NCBI GenBank assembly: GCA_050700355.1
Contig: JBOHHE010000388.1
Location: 1 to 8,042 of the forward strand
Direction of reading: 5' to 3'
Length of the DNA: 8,042 nucleotides
From: GCA-003244245 sp050700355
GTDB taxonomy: Bacteria > Actinomycetota > Actinomycetes > Mycobacteriales > Pseudonocardiaceae
In this document: one piece after another, positions 1 through 5,740 of the stretch
Position numbering within the stretch: the stretch's first letter is position 1
How the letters are laid out: the number at the start of each line of letters is the position of its first letter
Translations under genes and position numbers: made by a program
Notes under the pieces: generated by a model
What the model saw: only the letters and a program-made list of their open reading frames with translations
Told to the model about the DNA's origin: nothing
Databases searched by the model: none

Positions 1-584
1 CTGCCGGTGCGCGGGTGGCGCTGGCCAAAGGTGCCTTCGGTATCGCGCAGGACGGGTTGGACGCGGTGACCGTGCCGACGAACACCCCGGAGACGATGCA
101 GCTCGCGGGTTTCCTCGCGCTGCGCCGGTCCGTCGTCGCCGCGGCTGATCGGCGCGGCGGTGATGTGGAGGCTCCGCTGGAGTACGCGGCGGAGCTGGCG
201 GCGCGCACCGGAGAGGGCAACGCTTTCGGGTTGGGTTTCGGACCCATCAACGTTGACCTGTACCGCATCTCCGGATTGCTGGAGGTCGGGGACCACGAGC
301 GGGTGGTGAGTATCGCTGAGGGCATGAACCCGGAAGCGCATGTCAATCGTTCGCGTCGGGTCGCCTACTGGGCCGACTATGGCCAGGCGTTGGCCCGGCT
401 GCGGGGACGCCACGCCGATGCGGTGCTGGCGCTGCGTCGGGCTGAGCTGATCTCACCGCACCGCATCCAGCGCAATCCGATCATCCGTGACGTGCTCGCC
501 GTGCTGCTCAAGCACTCGCGCCGGGGCTCTACGGTGGACCAAGAACTGCGGGGCATGGCCCGCCGAGCCGGTCTGCCCGTGTAG
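1..584 (+). CDS. XRE-family transcriptional regulator, C-terminal TPR-like part (5' end outside window)
   Basis: The reading frame is open from the left edge (first full codon at 3) to TAG at 582-584, so only the last ~193 residues are present. The visible part is an all-helical, Ala/Leu/Arg-rich repeat region. Its patterns (FGPINVDLYRIS, then RRVAYWADYGQALARL, then AVLALRRAELISPHRIQRNP) are typical of the C-terminal sensor half of actinobacterial helix-turn-helix XRE regulators. In that family an N-terminal Cro/CI-like DNA-binding domain (not in this window) is followed by a TPR-like domain thought to bind a ligand or partner. Such regulators commonly sit next to operons of very small proteins, as here. 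Family assignment is from pattern memory; the DNA-binding domain cannot be checked. The GTG at 15 is only an internal codon. The coding sequence looks intact. Confidence 0.8.
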   Translation, partial: AGARVALAKGAFGIAQDGLDAVTVPTNTPETMQLAGFLALRRSVVAAADRRGGDVEAPLEYAAELAARTGEGNAFGLGFGPINVDLYRISGLLEVGDHERVVSIAEGMNPEAHVNRSRRVAYWADYGQALARLRGRHADAVLALRRAELISPHRIQRNPIIRDVLAVLLKHSRRGSTVDQELRGMARRAGLPV

Positions 585-595
585 CCCTCGGGGGA

Positions 596-611
596 TGTCT
601 CTTCGGAGATA
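596..611 (+). terminator. UUCG-tetraloop hairpin just after the regulator stop
   Basis: TGTCTC and GAGATA pair (one G-U wobble) around a TTCG loop, giving the very stable C(UUCG)G hairpin 12 bases after the TAG of the regulator. No T-run follows, which is common for actinobacterial terminators. It could separate the regulator from the small-gene cassette downstream. This is inferred from structure only. Confidence 0.4.
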
Positions 612-720
612 CATAAGCAGACCGTCGCGCGCTACTGCGATCGTCTGGTGTCGACCGTTCCCTGGAGACGTCGCTTCCATGAGACGCCCACTGTCATCCT
701 CCCGCCACGCTCTGTGCTGT

Positions 721-751
721 CGATCACCGGTCGTTCCACGGCGGGTGATCG
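721..751. promoter_or_regulatory. Inverted repeat, candidate operator
   Basis: CGATCACC (721-728) and GGTGATCG (744-751) are perfect 8-base inverted arms separated by 15 bases, about two helical turns centre to centre. The site lies in the leader of the small-gene cassette, just after the regulator gene, so it could be a binding site for the XRE regulator. No convincing -35/-10 pair was seen around it. Confidence 0.35.
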
Positions 752-760
752 GTCGCTCGT

Positions 761-790
761 CCCGGCCGTGCGTAGCTGGTCACGGCCGGG
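761..790. promoter_or_regulatory. Perfect 10-bp inverted repeat in the cassette leader
   Basis: CCCGGCCGTG (761-770) and CACGGCCGGG (781-790) are exact reverse complements around a 10-base spacer. The repeat ends 40 bases before the first cassette start. As RNA it would be a very stable stem-loop in the 5' leader; as DNA it is a two-turn palindrome fitting a dimeric regulator. Either an operator for the adjacent XRE protein or an RNA attenuator/terminator is possible. Confidence 0.45.
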
Positions 791-830
791 GCGGGTCTCA
801 GAGCGGGAACCGGGTAGCAAGGGGTGAGCA

Positions 831-1052
831 GTGGCGAGGGATGTGGTGACGCAGCGGGGCAACGAGCGCAGCCGGACGGTGGTCGAGGGGCGTCGCACCG
901 ATGATGGGGACTGTTGCAAGCTGGTGGTGGTGCACAAGGTCACCGGCGGTTGCTGGGCGCTGTACCCCCACGGGTGGGGCAAGTCCGGGGTGCGCCTGGC
1001 GAAGACCGAGGCGATCCAGGTGGCTGAGGCGATTCTGGCCGGTGCCCGGTGA
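831..1052 (+). CDS. Small uncharacterised protein, first gene of the cassette (73 aa)
   Basis: GTG start preceded by a good ribosome site, AAGGGG at 819-824, six bases before the start. The product (73 aa) has a charged N-terminus, a Cys pair at residues 28-29, a beta-rich centre (LVVVHKVTGG, then WALYPHGWGK) and a C-terminal amphipathic helix (TEAIQVAEAILAG). There is no signal peptide or membrane segment, so it is probably cytoplasmic. Its stop TGA (1050-1052) overlaps the next GTG start (1049-1051), implying translational coupling. I do not recognise a named domain. It resembles small conserved proteins next to XRE regulators in actinomycetes; that placement, and any DUF397-like accessory role, is inference. 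Confidence 0.7.
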   Translation: MARDVVTQRGNERSRTVVEGRRTDDGDCCKLVVVHKVTGGCWALYPHGWGKSGVRLAKTEAIQVAEAILAGAR

Positions 1053-1411
1053 GGGAGTCCGACCTGTACCCCTGGATGGCCCTGCGCCGGGTCGAGGGCG
1101 GTGGTATGGCGCGGGCGGCCGGGGCGTATTTCGATTTCGGTCGTCCGACCCCCGGGCATTTGACCGGAGTGTTCGATCAGCTCATCTGGGCCGGATTGGT
1201 GGCGGTCGCTGCGGGGGATGCATTGTGGGAGTTGCGCCGGATGAGCCTCACCGACACCGGCAAGGCCCGCTACGCCGTCCTGAGCGAGCACCTGGATCCC
1301 GAGTACGCGGTGGCACCCTGTGAGTTCGGCGCCACCCACACGACCTCGGTCGGTCGTCGGAGCGAGCCCCTCCCCCGGCTCCCGGCGACCGATCGGGCCC
1401 CAACCCCATGA
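1049..1411 (+). CDS. Small winged-helix-like protein of the cassette (120 aa)
   Basis: GTG start inside the previous stop (GTGA overlap) with no separate ribosome site, so translation is probably coupled. Residues ~35-80 read like the second half of a winged helix domain: a recognition-helix-like stretch (GHLTGVFDQLIWAGLV), a strand-turn-strand wing, then LTDTGKARYAVL, a common ending of MarR/PadR-like wings. The first ~30 residues (LYPWMALRRVEGGGMARAAG) could supply the earlier helices. The last ~30 residues are Pro/Arg-rich and probably disordered. It may bind DNA or have kept the fold for protein contacts; no effector domain is seen. It ends in an ATGA overlap with the next gene. The winged-helix reading is by eye only. 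Confidence 0.7.
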   Translation: MRESDLYPWMALRRVEGGGMARAAGAYFDFGRPTPGHLTGVFDQLIWAGLVAVAAGDALWELRRMSLTDTGKARYAVLSEHLDPEYAVAPCEFGATHTTSVGRRSEPLPRLPATDRAPTP

Positions 1412-1734
1412 GCGCCCCAGGGATGTGGTGGGGCCGCGCTGCCGAGGGCTGCTGGCATGCCGTGGCGTCCTGTGACATCGCGCCCGCGGCTGATCGGGGT
1501 GGGACCGAGGCCCTGTGCGGGTGGCGGCTGCCCGTCGACGTCGCGCTGCTCAGCGAGCCCGACAGCGGGATACTGTGCGCGGCCTGCCACCTGGGCGCAA
1601 CCGCTGATCTGGAGTCATCGGACCTACCTGTCCTCGCGCCGTTCGGTCGGCCAGGGCAGCAGCGTCGCCGATGTCCGACCTCCGTCCGAGGAAACATTCC
1701 GCGCGACGTTGCAGGGCCACACCACCGATGGTGA
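1408..1734 (+). CDS. Small Cys/His-rich putative zinc-binding protein (108 aa as read)
   Basis: ATG start overlaps the preceding TGA (ATGA, 1408-1411). The first ~62 residues match a pattern I associate with short actinobacterial zinc-finger-like proteins: WHAV near residue 16, LCG at 36-38, then a CAACH motif at 57-61, giving a possible site of His17, Cys37, Cys57 and Cys60. Residues ~63-108 look unlike the front half (RPGQQRRRCP, GPHHRW) and run into the next gene in a different frame. The original protein may have ended near 1670 and lost its stop, for example by one C-to-T-type change at codon 1669-1671. Function is unknown; DNA, RNA or protein binding are all possible. Confidence 0.55.
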   Translation: MSAPGMWWGRAAEGCWHAVASCDIAPAADRGGTEALCGWRLPVDVALLSEPDSGILCAACHLGATADLESSDLPVLAPFGRPGQQRRRCPTSVRGNIPRDVAGPHHRW

Positions 1735-1888
1735 ACCGGCCACGATCATCGTCACGCACCAGGGCCTGGGCCGCGCGGGCCGGGTATGACTGACGTTCCA
1801 TGGAGCGCTCAAGACCACTCTGGTGTTCACCGACCAGGAAGCGCTCGGGCTGGCGGGCCTGCTCTCCGACGCAACCGGTGCCCGGTGA
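1671..1888 (+). pseudogene. Broken small gene (~73 aa if repaired) with in-frame TGA
   Basis: The reading frame that contains 1676-1888 encodes a coherent small protein: PSEETFRATLQG, then ATIIVTHQGLGRAGRV, then a TGA at 1787-1789, then LTFHGALKTT and a helical tail ending in a TGA at 1886-1888. That final TGA overlaps the next gene's GTG (1885-1887), exactly the junction used elsewhere in this cassette, so the frame after the internal TGA was once the same gene. A TGG Trp codon mutated to TGA fits (RV-W-LTFHG). No good start exists in this frame. ATG at 1671 is one base out of frame, and one extra C at 1682-1683 would join it to the gene (MSDLPSEETF). So there are two lesions: a 1-base loss near the start and a nonsense codon. 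UGA readthrough or sequencing error are alternatives. Confidence 0.55.
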
Positions 1889-2259
1889 GCAGCACACATA
1901 CTCTGCCGCCCGAGGTGGAGCGACTGCTGCGCGATGTCGTCGCCGACGGGTTCGTCCTGTACTGCTGCGGGCGGCGCACCGATCCGACCGCACTGGTCGC
2001 GTCCTACGAATGGGAGCGCTACATCGATCTGGTCGTCATCCGAGACTTCGACCGGATCATCACAGCCAGAATCCCCAAAGCCGGACGGGTCGACGTGTTC
2101 GACTCCCAGACCGTGGTGTGGGCTTACGAAGGTCCAGCCGAGCACGCCCTGCGGGCGCTGCTGAGCCTGGTACCCCACACCATCCCGACGCCCCCACCAC
2201 CACCTGCCCCGCACCGATGTCCCTGCGCGTTCCCCGCCACGAGCAGCGACCCATGCTGA
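1885..2259 (+). CDS. Uncharacterised cassette protein, probably frameshifted near its C-terminus (124 aa as read)
   Basis: GTG start inside the preceding TGA (GTGA). Residues 1-95 look like a well-formed soluble domain: a starting helix (PPEVERLLRDVVADG), a strand with a Cys pair (FVLYCCG, Cys27-28), WERYIDLVVIRDFDRI, then VVWAYEGPAEHALRALL. I know no named domain for it. After residue ~96 this frame becomes a Pro/Cys tail (PTPPPPPAPHRCPC), whereas the frame one base back continues as normal-looking protein to TAA at 2360. One missing C in the C4 run 2173-2176 would explain this and give a 158-aa product. The in-frame ATG at 1786 is a poorer start, because its first 33 codons do not look like protein and overlap the previous gene. 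Confidence 0.55.
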   Translation: MSSTHTLPPEVERLLRDVVADGFVLYCCGRRTDPTALVASYEWERYIDLVVIRDFDRIITARIPKAGRVDVFDSQTVVWAYEGPAEHALRALLSLVPHTIPTPPPPPAPHRCPCAFPATSSDPC

Positions 2260-2360
2260 TCCGGCTGCCACCGCCGGAACGAGCCGGCGCAAGAGCCGCG
2301 CGACTCGCCACCTCCGAACGCGACCAAGCTCCGCGTTCACCCGAATCACCTACCAACTAA
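2177..2360 (+). pseudogene. Out-of-frame C-terminal remnant of the preceding gene
   Basis: From the C4 run onward, the frame starting at position 2178 encodes HHPDAPTTTCPAP, then EQRPMLIRLPPPERAG, then ARAARLA, ending at TAA 2358-2360. It has an ordinary composition and mostly G/C third positions. No start or ribosome site belongs to it, so it is best read as the lost tail of the gene beginning at 1885. I infer this from composition and frame continuity without an alignment. Confidence 0.45.
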
Positions 2361-2485
2361 AACACTGCCGTGAATGTGGGGGACTCTGGAGATTCACCTT
2401 ACGTTGGATCGCATCGTGTCGTCGCTCGCGGTGGCAGCCACACATGGAAGGCAGTGATCCTGCGCGAGGGTTACCACAATAAATA

Positions 2486-2504
2486 GCGGCTCCCCAGGAA
2501 CCGC
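2486..2504. terminator. Hairpin A, imperfect, in repeat unit 1
   Basis: GCGGCTCC (2486-2493) and GGAACCGC (2497-2504) pair over 8 positions with one C/A mismatch and a 3-base loop. It lies between converging transcription units. It is a diverged copy of hairpin B and could act as a bidirectional terminator or a REP-like element. No T-run follows. Confidence 0.35.
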
Positions 2505-2558
2505 GATTCGCGATGCGAACAGGCAGTGCGATCGAAAACCATTGTATCTCAATGAAGG

Positions 2559-2578
2559 GCGGTTCCCGAGGGAACCGC
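2559..2578. terminator. Hairpin B, perfect, candidate bidirectional terminator
   Basis: GCGGTTCC (2559-2566) and GGAACCGC (2571-2578) are perfect complements with a 4-base CGAG loop. It sits ~200 bases after the cassette end and ~90 bases past the end of the toxin gene, the natural place for a shared terminator of converging genes. The GATTT after it on the + strand is only a weak T-run. Confidence 0.45.
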
Positions 2579-2664
2579 GATTTCCGCTACTAAATAAGAT
2601 CACTATTCGATCACGGACAGACTTCTACCTCCCCGGGCAGCTCGGCCGCAGGGACAACGGGGCG

Positions 2665-2958
2665 TCAGTGCCGTTGATAGCCAGTGGAGCGGTGATCGAT
2701 GTCGAGTACCTGGACCGTGCGGCTTTCGACGTCGACGAGGTAGATCACGCGGTAGGTGCCCCGACGTGCGCCCAGACAGCCGGTGAACGGCCCGGTCAGG
2801 GGCTGGCCCACGCTCAGCGGGTGCTCGGCCAGCGGTCCAGCAAAGAAGTGCAGTACGGCAGCCACCACCACGTCGGACAACCGCTCGGTCAGTGCGCGCA
2901 GCGCCGCGGGCTGGATCCGGACCTCACATCGACCGGTAGGAAGTCCGCGCACGCTCAC
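2665..2958 (-). CDS. RelE/ParE-family toxin of a type II toxin-antitoxin pair (97 aa)
   Basis: GTG start at 2958-2956 overlaps the antitoxin stop (GTGA); there is no separate ribosome site, so synthesis should depend on antitoxin translation. The 97-aa length fits the family (85-100). The fold pattern is typical: helical front (PAALRALTERLSDVVVAAVLHF), a loop with a Leu-Thr-Gly segment, then strands GTYRVIYLVD, RTVQVLDIDHR and a final Tyr (residue 94). Arg65/66, Arg70, His89-Arg90 and Tyr94 sit where RelE-like toxins keep functional basic/aromatic residues. RelE members cleave mRNA on the ribosome and ParE members block gyrase; the sequence does not decide which, though the HR and terminal Tyr lean towards RelE. 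The protein looks complete. Confidence 0.85.
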   Translation of the reverse strand: MSVRGLPTGRCEVRIQPAALRALTERLSDVVVAAVLHFFAGPLAEHPLSVGQPLTGPFTGCLGARRGTYRVIYLVDVESRTVQVLDIDHRSTGYQRH

Positions 2959-3239
2959 CCGCGGCGAGAAGCAGAATCAGTGCGCAGCTCGGCGAGGGTC
3001 ACGCCCCGATCGCCGGATCGGAGGCTGGCGAGACTCTCCGCGATCCGTCCGACGGCCGCCTGATCGGTGAGCACATCCAGTGTGATCTCGAGCCCTTCAA
3101 GATCATCGATCGAGATCAGGACGAACTGCGCCTCCCCGTTACGGGTGACGATGATCCGCTCGTGCTGTTCGCCGACCCGCCGACTCAACTCAGAAAGGCG
3201 GGTCTTGGCATCGCTGAGCGACATCGTGGTTCCTGACAT
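2955..3239 (-). CDS. Phd/YefM-family antitoxin (94 aa)
   Basis: First gene of the pair; neutralises the downstream toxin and usually represses the pair's own promoter. MSLSDAKTRLSELSRRV is the family's N-terminal DNA-binding opening, followed by ERIIVTRNGEAQFVLISIDD (strand-turn-strand with the conserved Asn-Gly) and a helical, charged C-terminus that would wrap the toxin. Two ATG starts are possible: 3239 (used here) and 3224, five codons in, which has the better ribosome site (AGGA, six bases upstream) and would give 89 aa. A TTG at 3266 is less likely. The gene begins 60 bases after the end of the SulP-carbonic anhydrase gene on the same strand. No clear promoter or operator was seen in that gap. 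Confidence 0.85.
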   Translation of the reverse strand: MSGTTMSLSDAKTRLSELSRRVGEQHERIIVTRNGEAQFVLISIDDLEGLEITLDVLTDQAAVGRIAESLASLRSGDRGVTLAELRTDSASRRG

Positions 3240-3299
3240 AGCACCCAGTCCAGACTTGTAGACCAAAATTTCGACCGATGCGCGGGCATGTTGAGGTGG

Positions 3300-5588
3300 T
3301 TACCGGCCGGCGGTCGCGCTGGGCGCGGCGAGGCCGGCTGGTAACTGGTCGTCGGATACCGGCACGAAACGCTGAGCTTCAGGGTCGAGGAGCAGCAATC
3401 GAGCGGTGGAGATGTCCAGGAACAGGCCCGCCACGTGTATCCGGCCCGTCGCGATGGCATCGCACACCGCTGGGTGGGTGCGCAGCGCCTCCACCTGTCG
3501 GGCGACATTGACCATGGAGAGCTGGTCCACCTCTTCCCGGCCCGCCGCCGCAGCCGCGACACCGACCGGGTGCCCTTCGCGCAATGCCTCCAGGCTCGGC
3601 AGGCCCCACCGCAACCATCGACCAAAGGACCCGGTCACGTTCCCGTCACCGAGCAGGCCGTGCATCGCCGCGCAGCCGGAATGCCCGCAGACCAGGATGG
3701 AGGGCACCTTGAGGTGGTTCACCGCGTACTCCAGCGACGCGGCGACCGAGGAGTCGGAATCAGGCCCGGGCGGCGGCACCAGATTGCCGATATTGCGCAC
3801 GGTGTACAGGTCACCGGGCCCGCTGCTGGTGATCACGTTGGGCACCACCCGGGAGTCGGTGCAGGTCAGAAAGAGCGCTCGGGGCCGTTGCCCGTCGGTC
3901 AGCTGTCTCAGATGTGGGCGCACCTCAGGTGCCGAACGGCGGTGGTACTCCTGTACCCCGTTCAGCACGGTCCGCAGGGCACCGGGGTCATGGTCCTCGC
4001 GCTGGGCCTGCCATACCCACCACGGTGAGAAGGCGCGCGGCAGGGCGGGCATCCGCACTCGTCGAGACGGCCCGCCCTCGCCATCGTCGTCGCGTCGAGC
4101 CGGCCCCACCTCGTCCACCACGACGGTGCCGCCGGTGGCCTCATGCTGTCGCTGCCACGAGGCAAGGTGCTCGTAGGCGGCATGGTCCAGGAAGTCGACG
4201 GCCAGCTCGACGACGACATGGCTACCGGTGGGCACCTGCGCCAGCACCCGGGTCAGCCGGGGGACGGACAGGAAACTCAAGGTGCCCTCGACCACTACCC
4301 GCCAGCAGGCCGGTCCCTGCTCCGATGCGGGCTGCACCCGCTGCGCATGCACCACCGACCAGACCACCCGGCGCAGGACCAGCAGCAACGACAGTCCCAG
4401 CCCGATGAGCACACCCTCCAACAGGTTGAGAAACACCACGCCCGCCGTAGTGACCAGGTAGATCGGCAGTTCCCCCTGCTGATAGGCCGTGCGCACGTCC
4501 GAGAGCTTGACTAGACCCACGCCGATCACCACCAGCAGACCGGCCAGCGCGGCCAGCGGGATCAGCTCGATCAGCCCGACGAGCAGCACCGAGAACAGCA
4601 GGACCCATCCGCCATGCAGCACGGCTGAGGCCCGGGTTCGCGCCCCCGCCGCGACATTGGTGGTGCTCCGGACGATCACTCCGGTCACCGGGAGGCCGCC
4701 CAGCATCCCGGACACGGTGTTCGCCGCACCCTGGCCCACCAGCTCCCGGTCGAAGTTGGTTTTGCTGCTCCTGCTCATCTTGTCCACGGCCACCGCGGAG
4801 AGCAGGCTCTCCACGCTGGCGATCACCGCGACGGTGAGCACCCCGGTGATCACGCCACCCCACATGCCACCGGGCACGTCCGGCAGGCTCAGCGAGGCCA
4901 GCAACGAACCGGGCAGGGTCACCCGTGCGACGTCGAGGGTGAGCAGGGTGGCCAGTACGGTCACCCCGACCACTGCCACCAGCGGTGCCGGGATATGCGG
5001 CAGCGGGCGGGGCAACCGCGGCCAGATCAGCAGCACGGCGATCACCGCGAGGCCCACCACCGCCGCAGGATCGTGAATGTCGAGCAGCTGGGCAGGCAGA
5101 TCGACGAGGTTCGTGATCGAGTCGGTGCCCGCGGAACCACCGAGCAACACGTGCAACTGACCGAGCGCAATCGTGATCCCGATCCCCGCCAGCATCGCGT
5201 GCACCACCGCGGGGGAGATGGCGAGCGCCGCCCTGGCCACCCGGCTCACGCCGAACACCACCTGCAGCAGCCCAGCGGCCACGGTGATGGCGCACATGAC
5301 GCCCCAGCCGAACTGCACGATGAGATCAGCCACCACGACGGTGAGCCCGGCCGCGGGCCCGCTGACCTGAAGGGGTGATCCGCCGAGCAATCCGGCCACG
5401 ATCCCGCCTACGACGGCCGCGATCAGTCCCGCCATCACCGGAGCGCCGGTCGCCACCGCGATACCCAGGGAGAGCGGCACCGCGACAAGGAAGACCACGA
5501 GCGAGGCCGGGACGTCATAGCGCAGCACCGTCCACCCACTGCGCTGCTTGGGAGGGTGCGGAACAGGAGTAGGTGGTGGGGGTCCCAA
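3300..5588 (-). CDS. SulP anion transporter-STAS-beta-carbonic anhydrase fusion (762 aa)
   Basis: Inner-membrane protein expected to couple bicarbonate (or sulfate) transport to CO2/HCO3- interconversion. Residues ~20-410 form the SulP transporter with about ten or more hydrophobic segments; the family signature region is near the start (YDVPASLVVFLVAVPLSLGI, then SPLQVSGPAAG). Residues ~425-495 are a STAS domain (VVVEGTLSFLS, VDFLDHAAYEHL). Residues ~530-745 are a complete beta-carbonic anhydrase: zinc Cys576 in CTDSR (576-580, with the Asp578/Arg580 dyad), VRNIGNLV near 597, and His636/Cys639 in HSGC. The layout and length match mycobacterial Rv3273 (about 760 residues). The start is TTG at 5588, supported by GGAGG seven bases upstream (5596-5600). 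Stop is TAA at 3300. The gene lies 152 bases downstream of bioA on the same strand. All key residues are present. Whether the substrate is bicarbonate is inferred from the fused enzyme. Confidence 0.93.
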   Translation of the reverse strand: MGPPPPTPVPHPPKQRSGWTVLRYDVPASLVVFLVAVPLSLGIAVATGAPVMAGLIAAVVGGIVAGLLGGSPLQVSGPAAGLTVVVADLIVQFGWGVMCAITVAAGLLQVVFGVSRVARAALAISPAVVHAMLAGIGITIALGQLHVLLGGSAGTDSITNLVDLPAQLLDIHDPAAVVGLAVIAVLLIWPRLPRPLPHIPAPLVAVVGVTVLATLLTLDVARVTLPGSLLASLSLPDVPGGMWGGVITGVLTVAVIASVESLLSAVAVDKMSRSSKTNFDRELVGQGAANTVSGMLGGLPVTGVIVRSTTNVAAGARTRASAVLHGGWVLLFSVLLVGLIELIPLAALAGLLVVIGVGLVKLSDVRTAYQQGELPIYLVTTAGVVFLNLLEGVLIGLGLSLLLVLRRVVWSVVHAQRVQPASEQGPACWRVVVEGTLSFLSVPRLTRVLAQVPTGSHVVVELAVDFLDHAAYEHLASWQRQHEATGGTVVVDEVGPARRDDDGEGGPSRRVRMPALPRAFSPWWVWQAQREDHDPGALRTVLNGVQEYHRRSAPEVRPHLRQLTDGQRPRALFLTCTDSRVVPNVITSSGPGDLYTVRNIGNLVPPPGPDSDSSVAASLEYAVNHLKVPSILVCGHSGCAAMHGLLGDGNVTGSFGRWLRWGLPSLEALREGHPVGVAAAAAGREEVDQLSMVNVARQVEALRTHPAVCDAIATGRIHVAGLFLDISTARLLLLDPEAQRFVPVSDDQLPAGLAAPSATAGR

Positions 5589-5740
5589 GTGGCGGCCTCC
5601 AAGTCGGCGGGGCGGGACGTCGCTACTGGATTCATCCCGGCATTTCTGAATCCTTACAGACAGTTCTTAGGTTCCGGTAAGCCGGGATAGCCCGTCCAGT
5701 ATCACAATAAGTTTCATTCGATTGCACAGCGTGACATCGA
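5589..5740 (-). promoter_or_regulatory. Gap between bioA and the SulP-carbonic anhydrase gene
   Basis: 152 bases with the GGAGG ribosome site at its end. On the minus strand the extended -10-like TGTGATACT lies at about 5698-5706, but no good -35 is found 16-18 bases before it, so an independent promoter is possible but weakly supported. A short CCGG-TAAG-CCGG palindrome (about 5674-5685) lies further downstream. Confidence 0.25.

Larger units (their letters stand above)
2449..2582. repeat. Imperfect two-unit tandem repeat, period 72-74 bases
   Basis: Unit 1 starts at 2449 and unit 2 at 2521. Shared landmarks occur in the same order: AGGCAGTG (2449 and 2521), CAAT (2477 and 2550), GCGG (2486 and 2559) followed by C/T-TCCC, and the 12-base block GGAACCGCGATT (2497 and 2571). 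The bases between the landmarks have diverged. Each unit contains one GCGG...CCGC hairpin. No third unit was found on either side. Confidence 0.6.
2361..2664. other. Non-coding, lower-GC stretch between converging operons
   Basis: No credible gene on either strand. Base composition is visibly more AT-rich than the surroundings (for example CAATAAATAG, CTAAATAAG). It lies between the end of the + strand cassette and the end of the minus-strand toxin gene. Contents: a short inverted repeat GTGAAT/ATTCAC (2370-2375, 2392-2397) shortly after the cassette, the two-unit repeat at 2449-2582, and a small palindrome TTCGC-GAT-GCGAA (2507-2519). The rest shows nothing I can name. Confidence 0.6.

Noticed and set aside
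632..1339. 235-aa minus-strand frame opposite the cassette
   Set aside because: It covers the leader palindromes and the first two cassette genes, which have ribosome site and overlap support; composition is shadow-like.
1786..1888. ATG at 1786 (ATGA overlap) as the start of the last cassette gene
   Set aside because: The first ~33 residues it would add do not look like protein, while another frame across the same bases does and ends at the GTGA joint at 1885. It stays the alternative if the broken-gene reading is wrong.
2449..2582. CRISPR array
   Set aside because: Only two diverged units, with hairpins inside longer partly conserved blocks and no uniform repeat or spacer lengths; no cas genes.
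2394..2603. 69-aa minus-strand reading frame in the repeat region
   Set aside because: It overlies the hairpin-bearing tandem repeat, has no family-like pattern and lacks a clear ribosome site.
2542..3063. 173-aa plus-strand frame opposite the toxin gene
   Set aside because: Its composition is that of an antisense shadow of the RelE and Phd genes, which have clear family motifs.
3240..3266. TTG at 3266 as the antitoxin start
   Set aside because: The added residues (MVYKSGLGA) are not typical of the family and there is no ribosome site; ATG 3239 or 3224 fit better.
4222..5295. 357-aa minus-strand frame inside the transporter gene
   Set aside because: It is a second frame of the same strand rich in Arg/Gly/Ala with no domain; the SulP frame is unmistakable.
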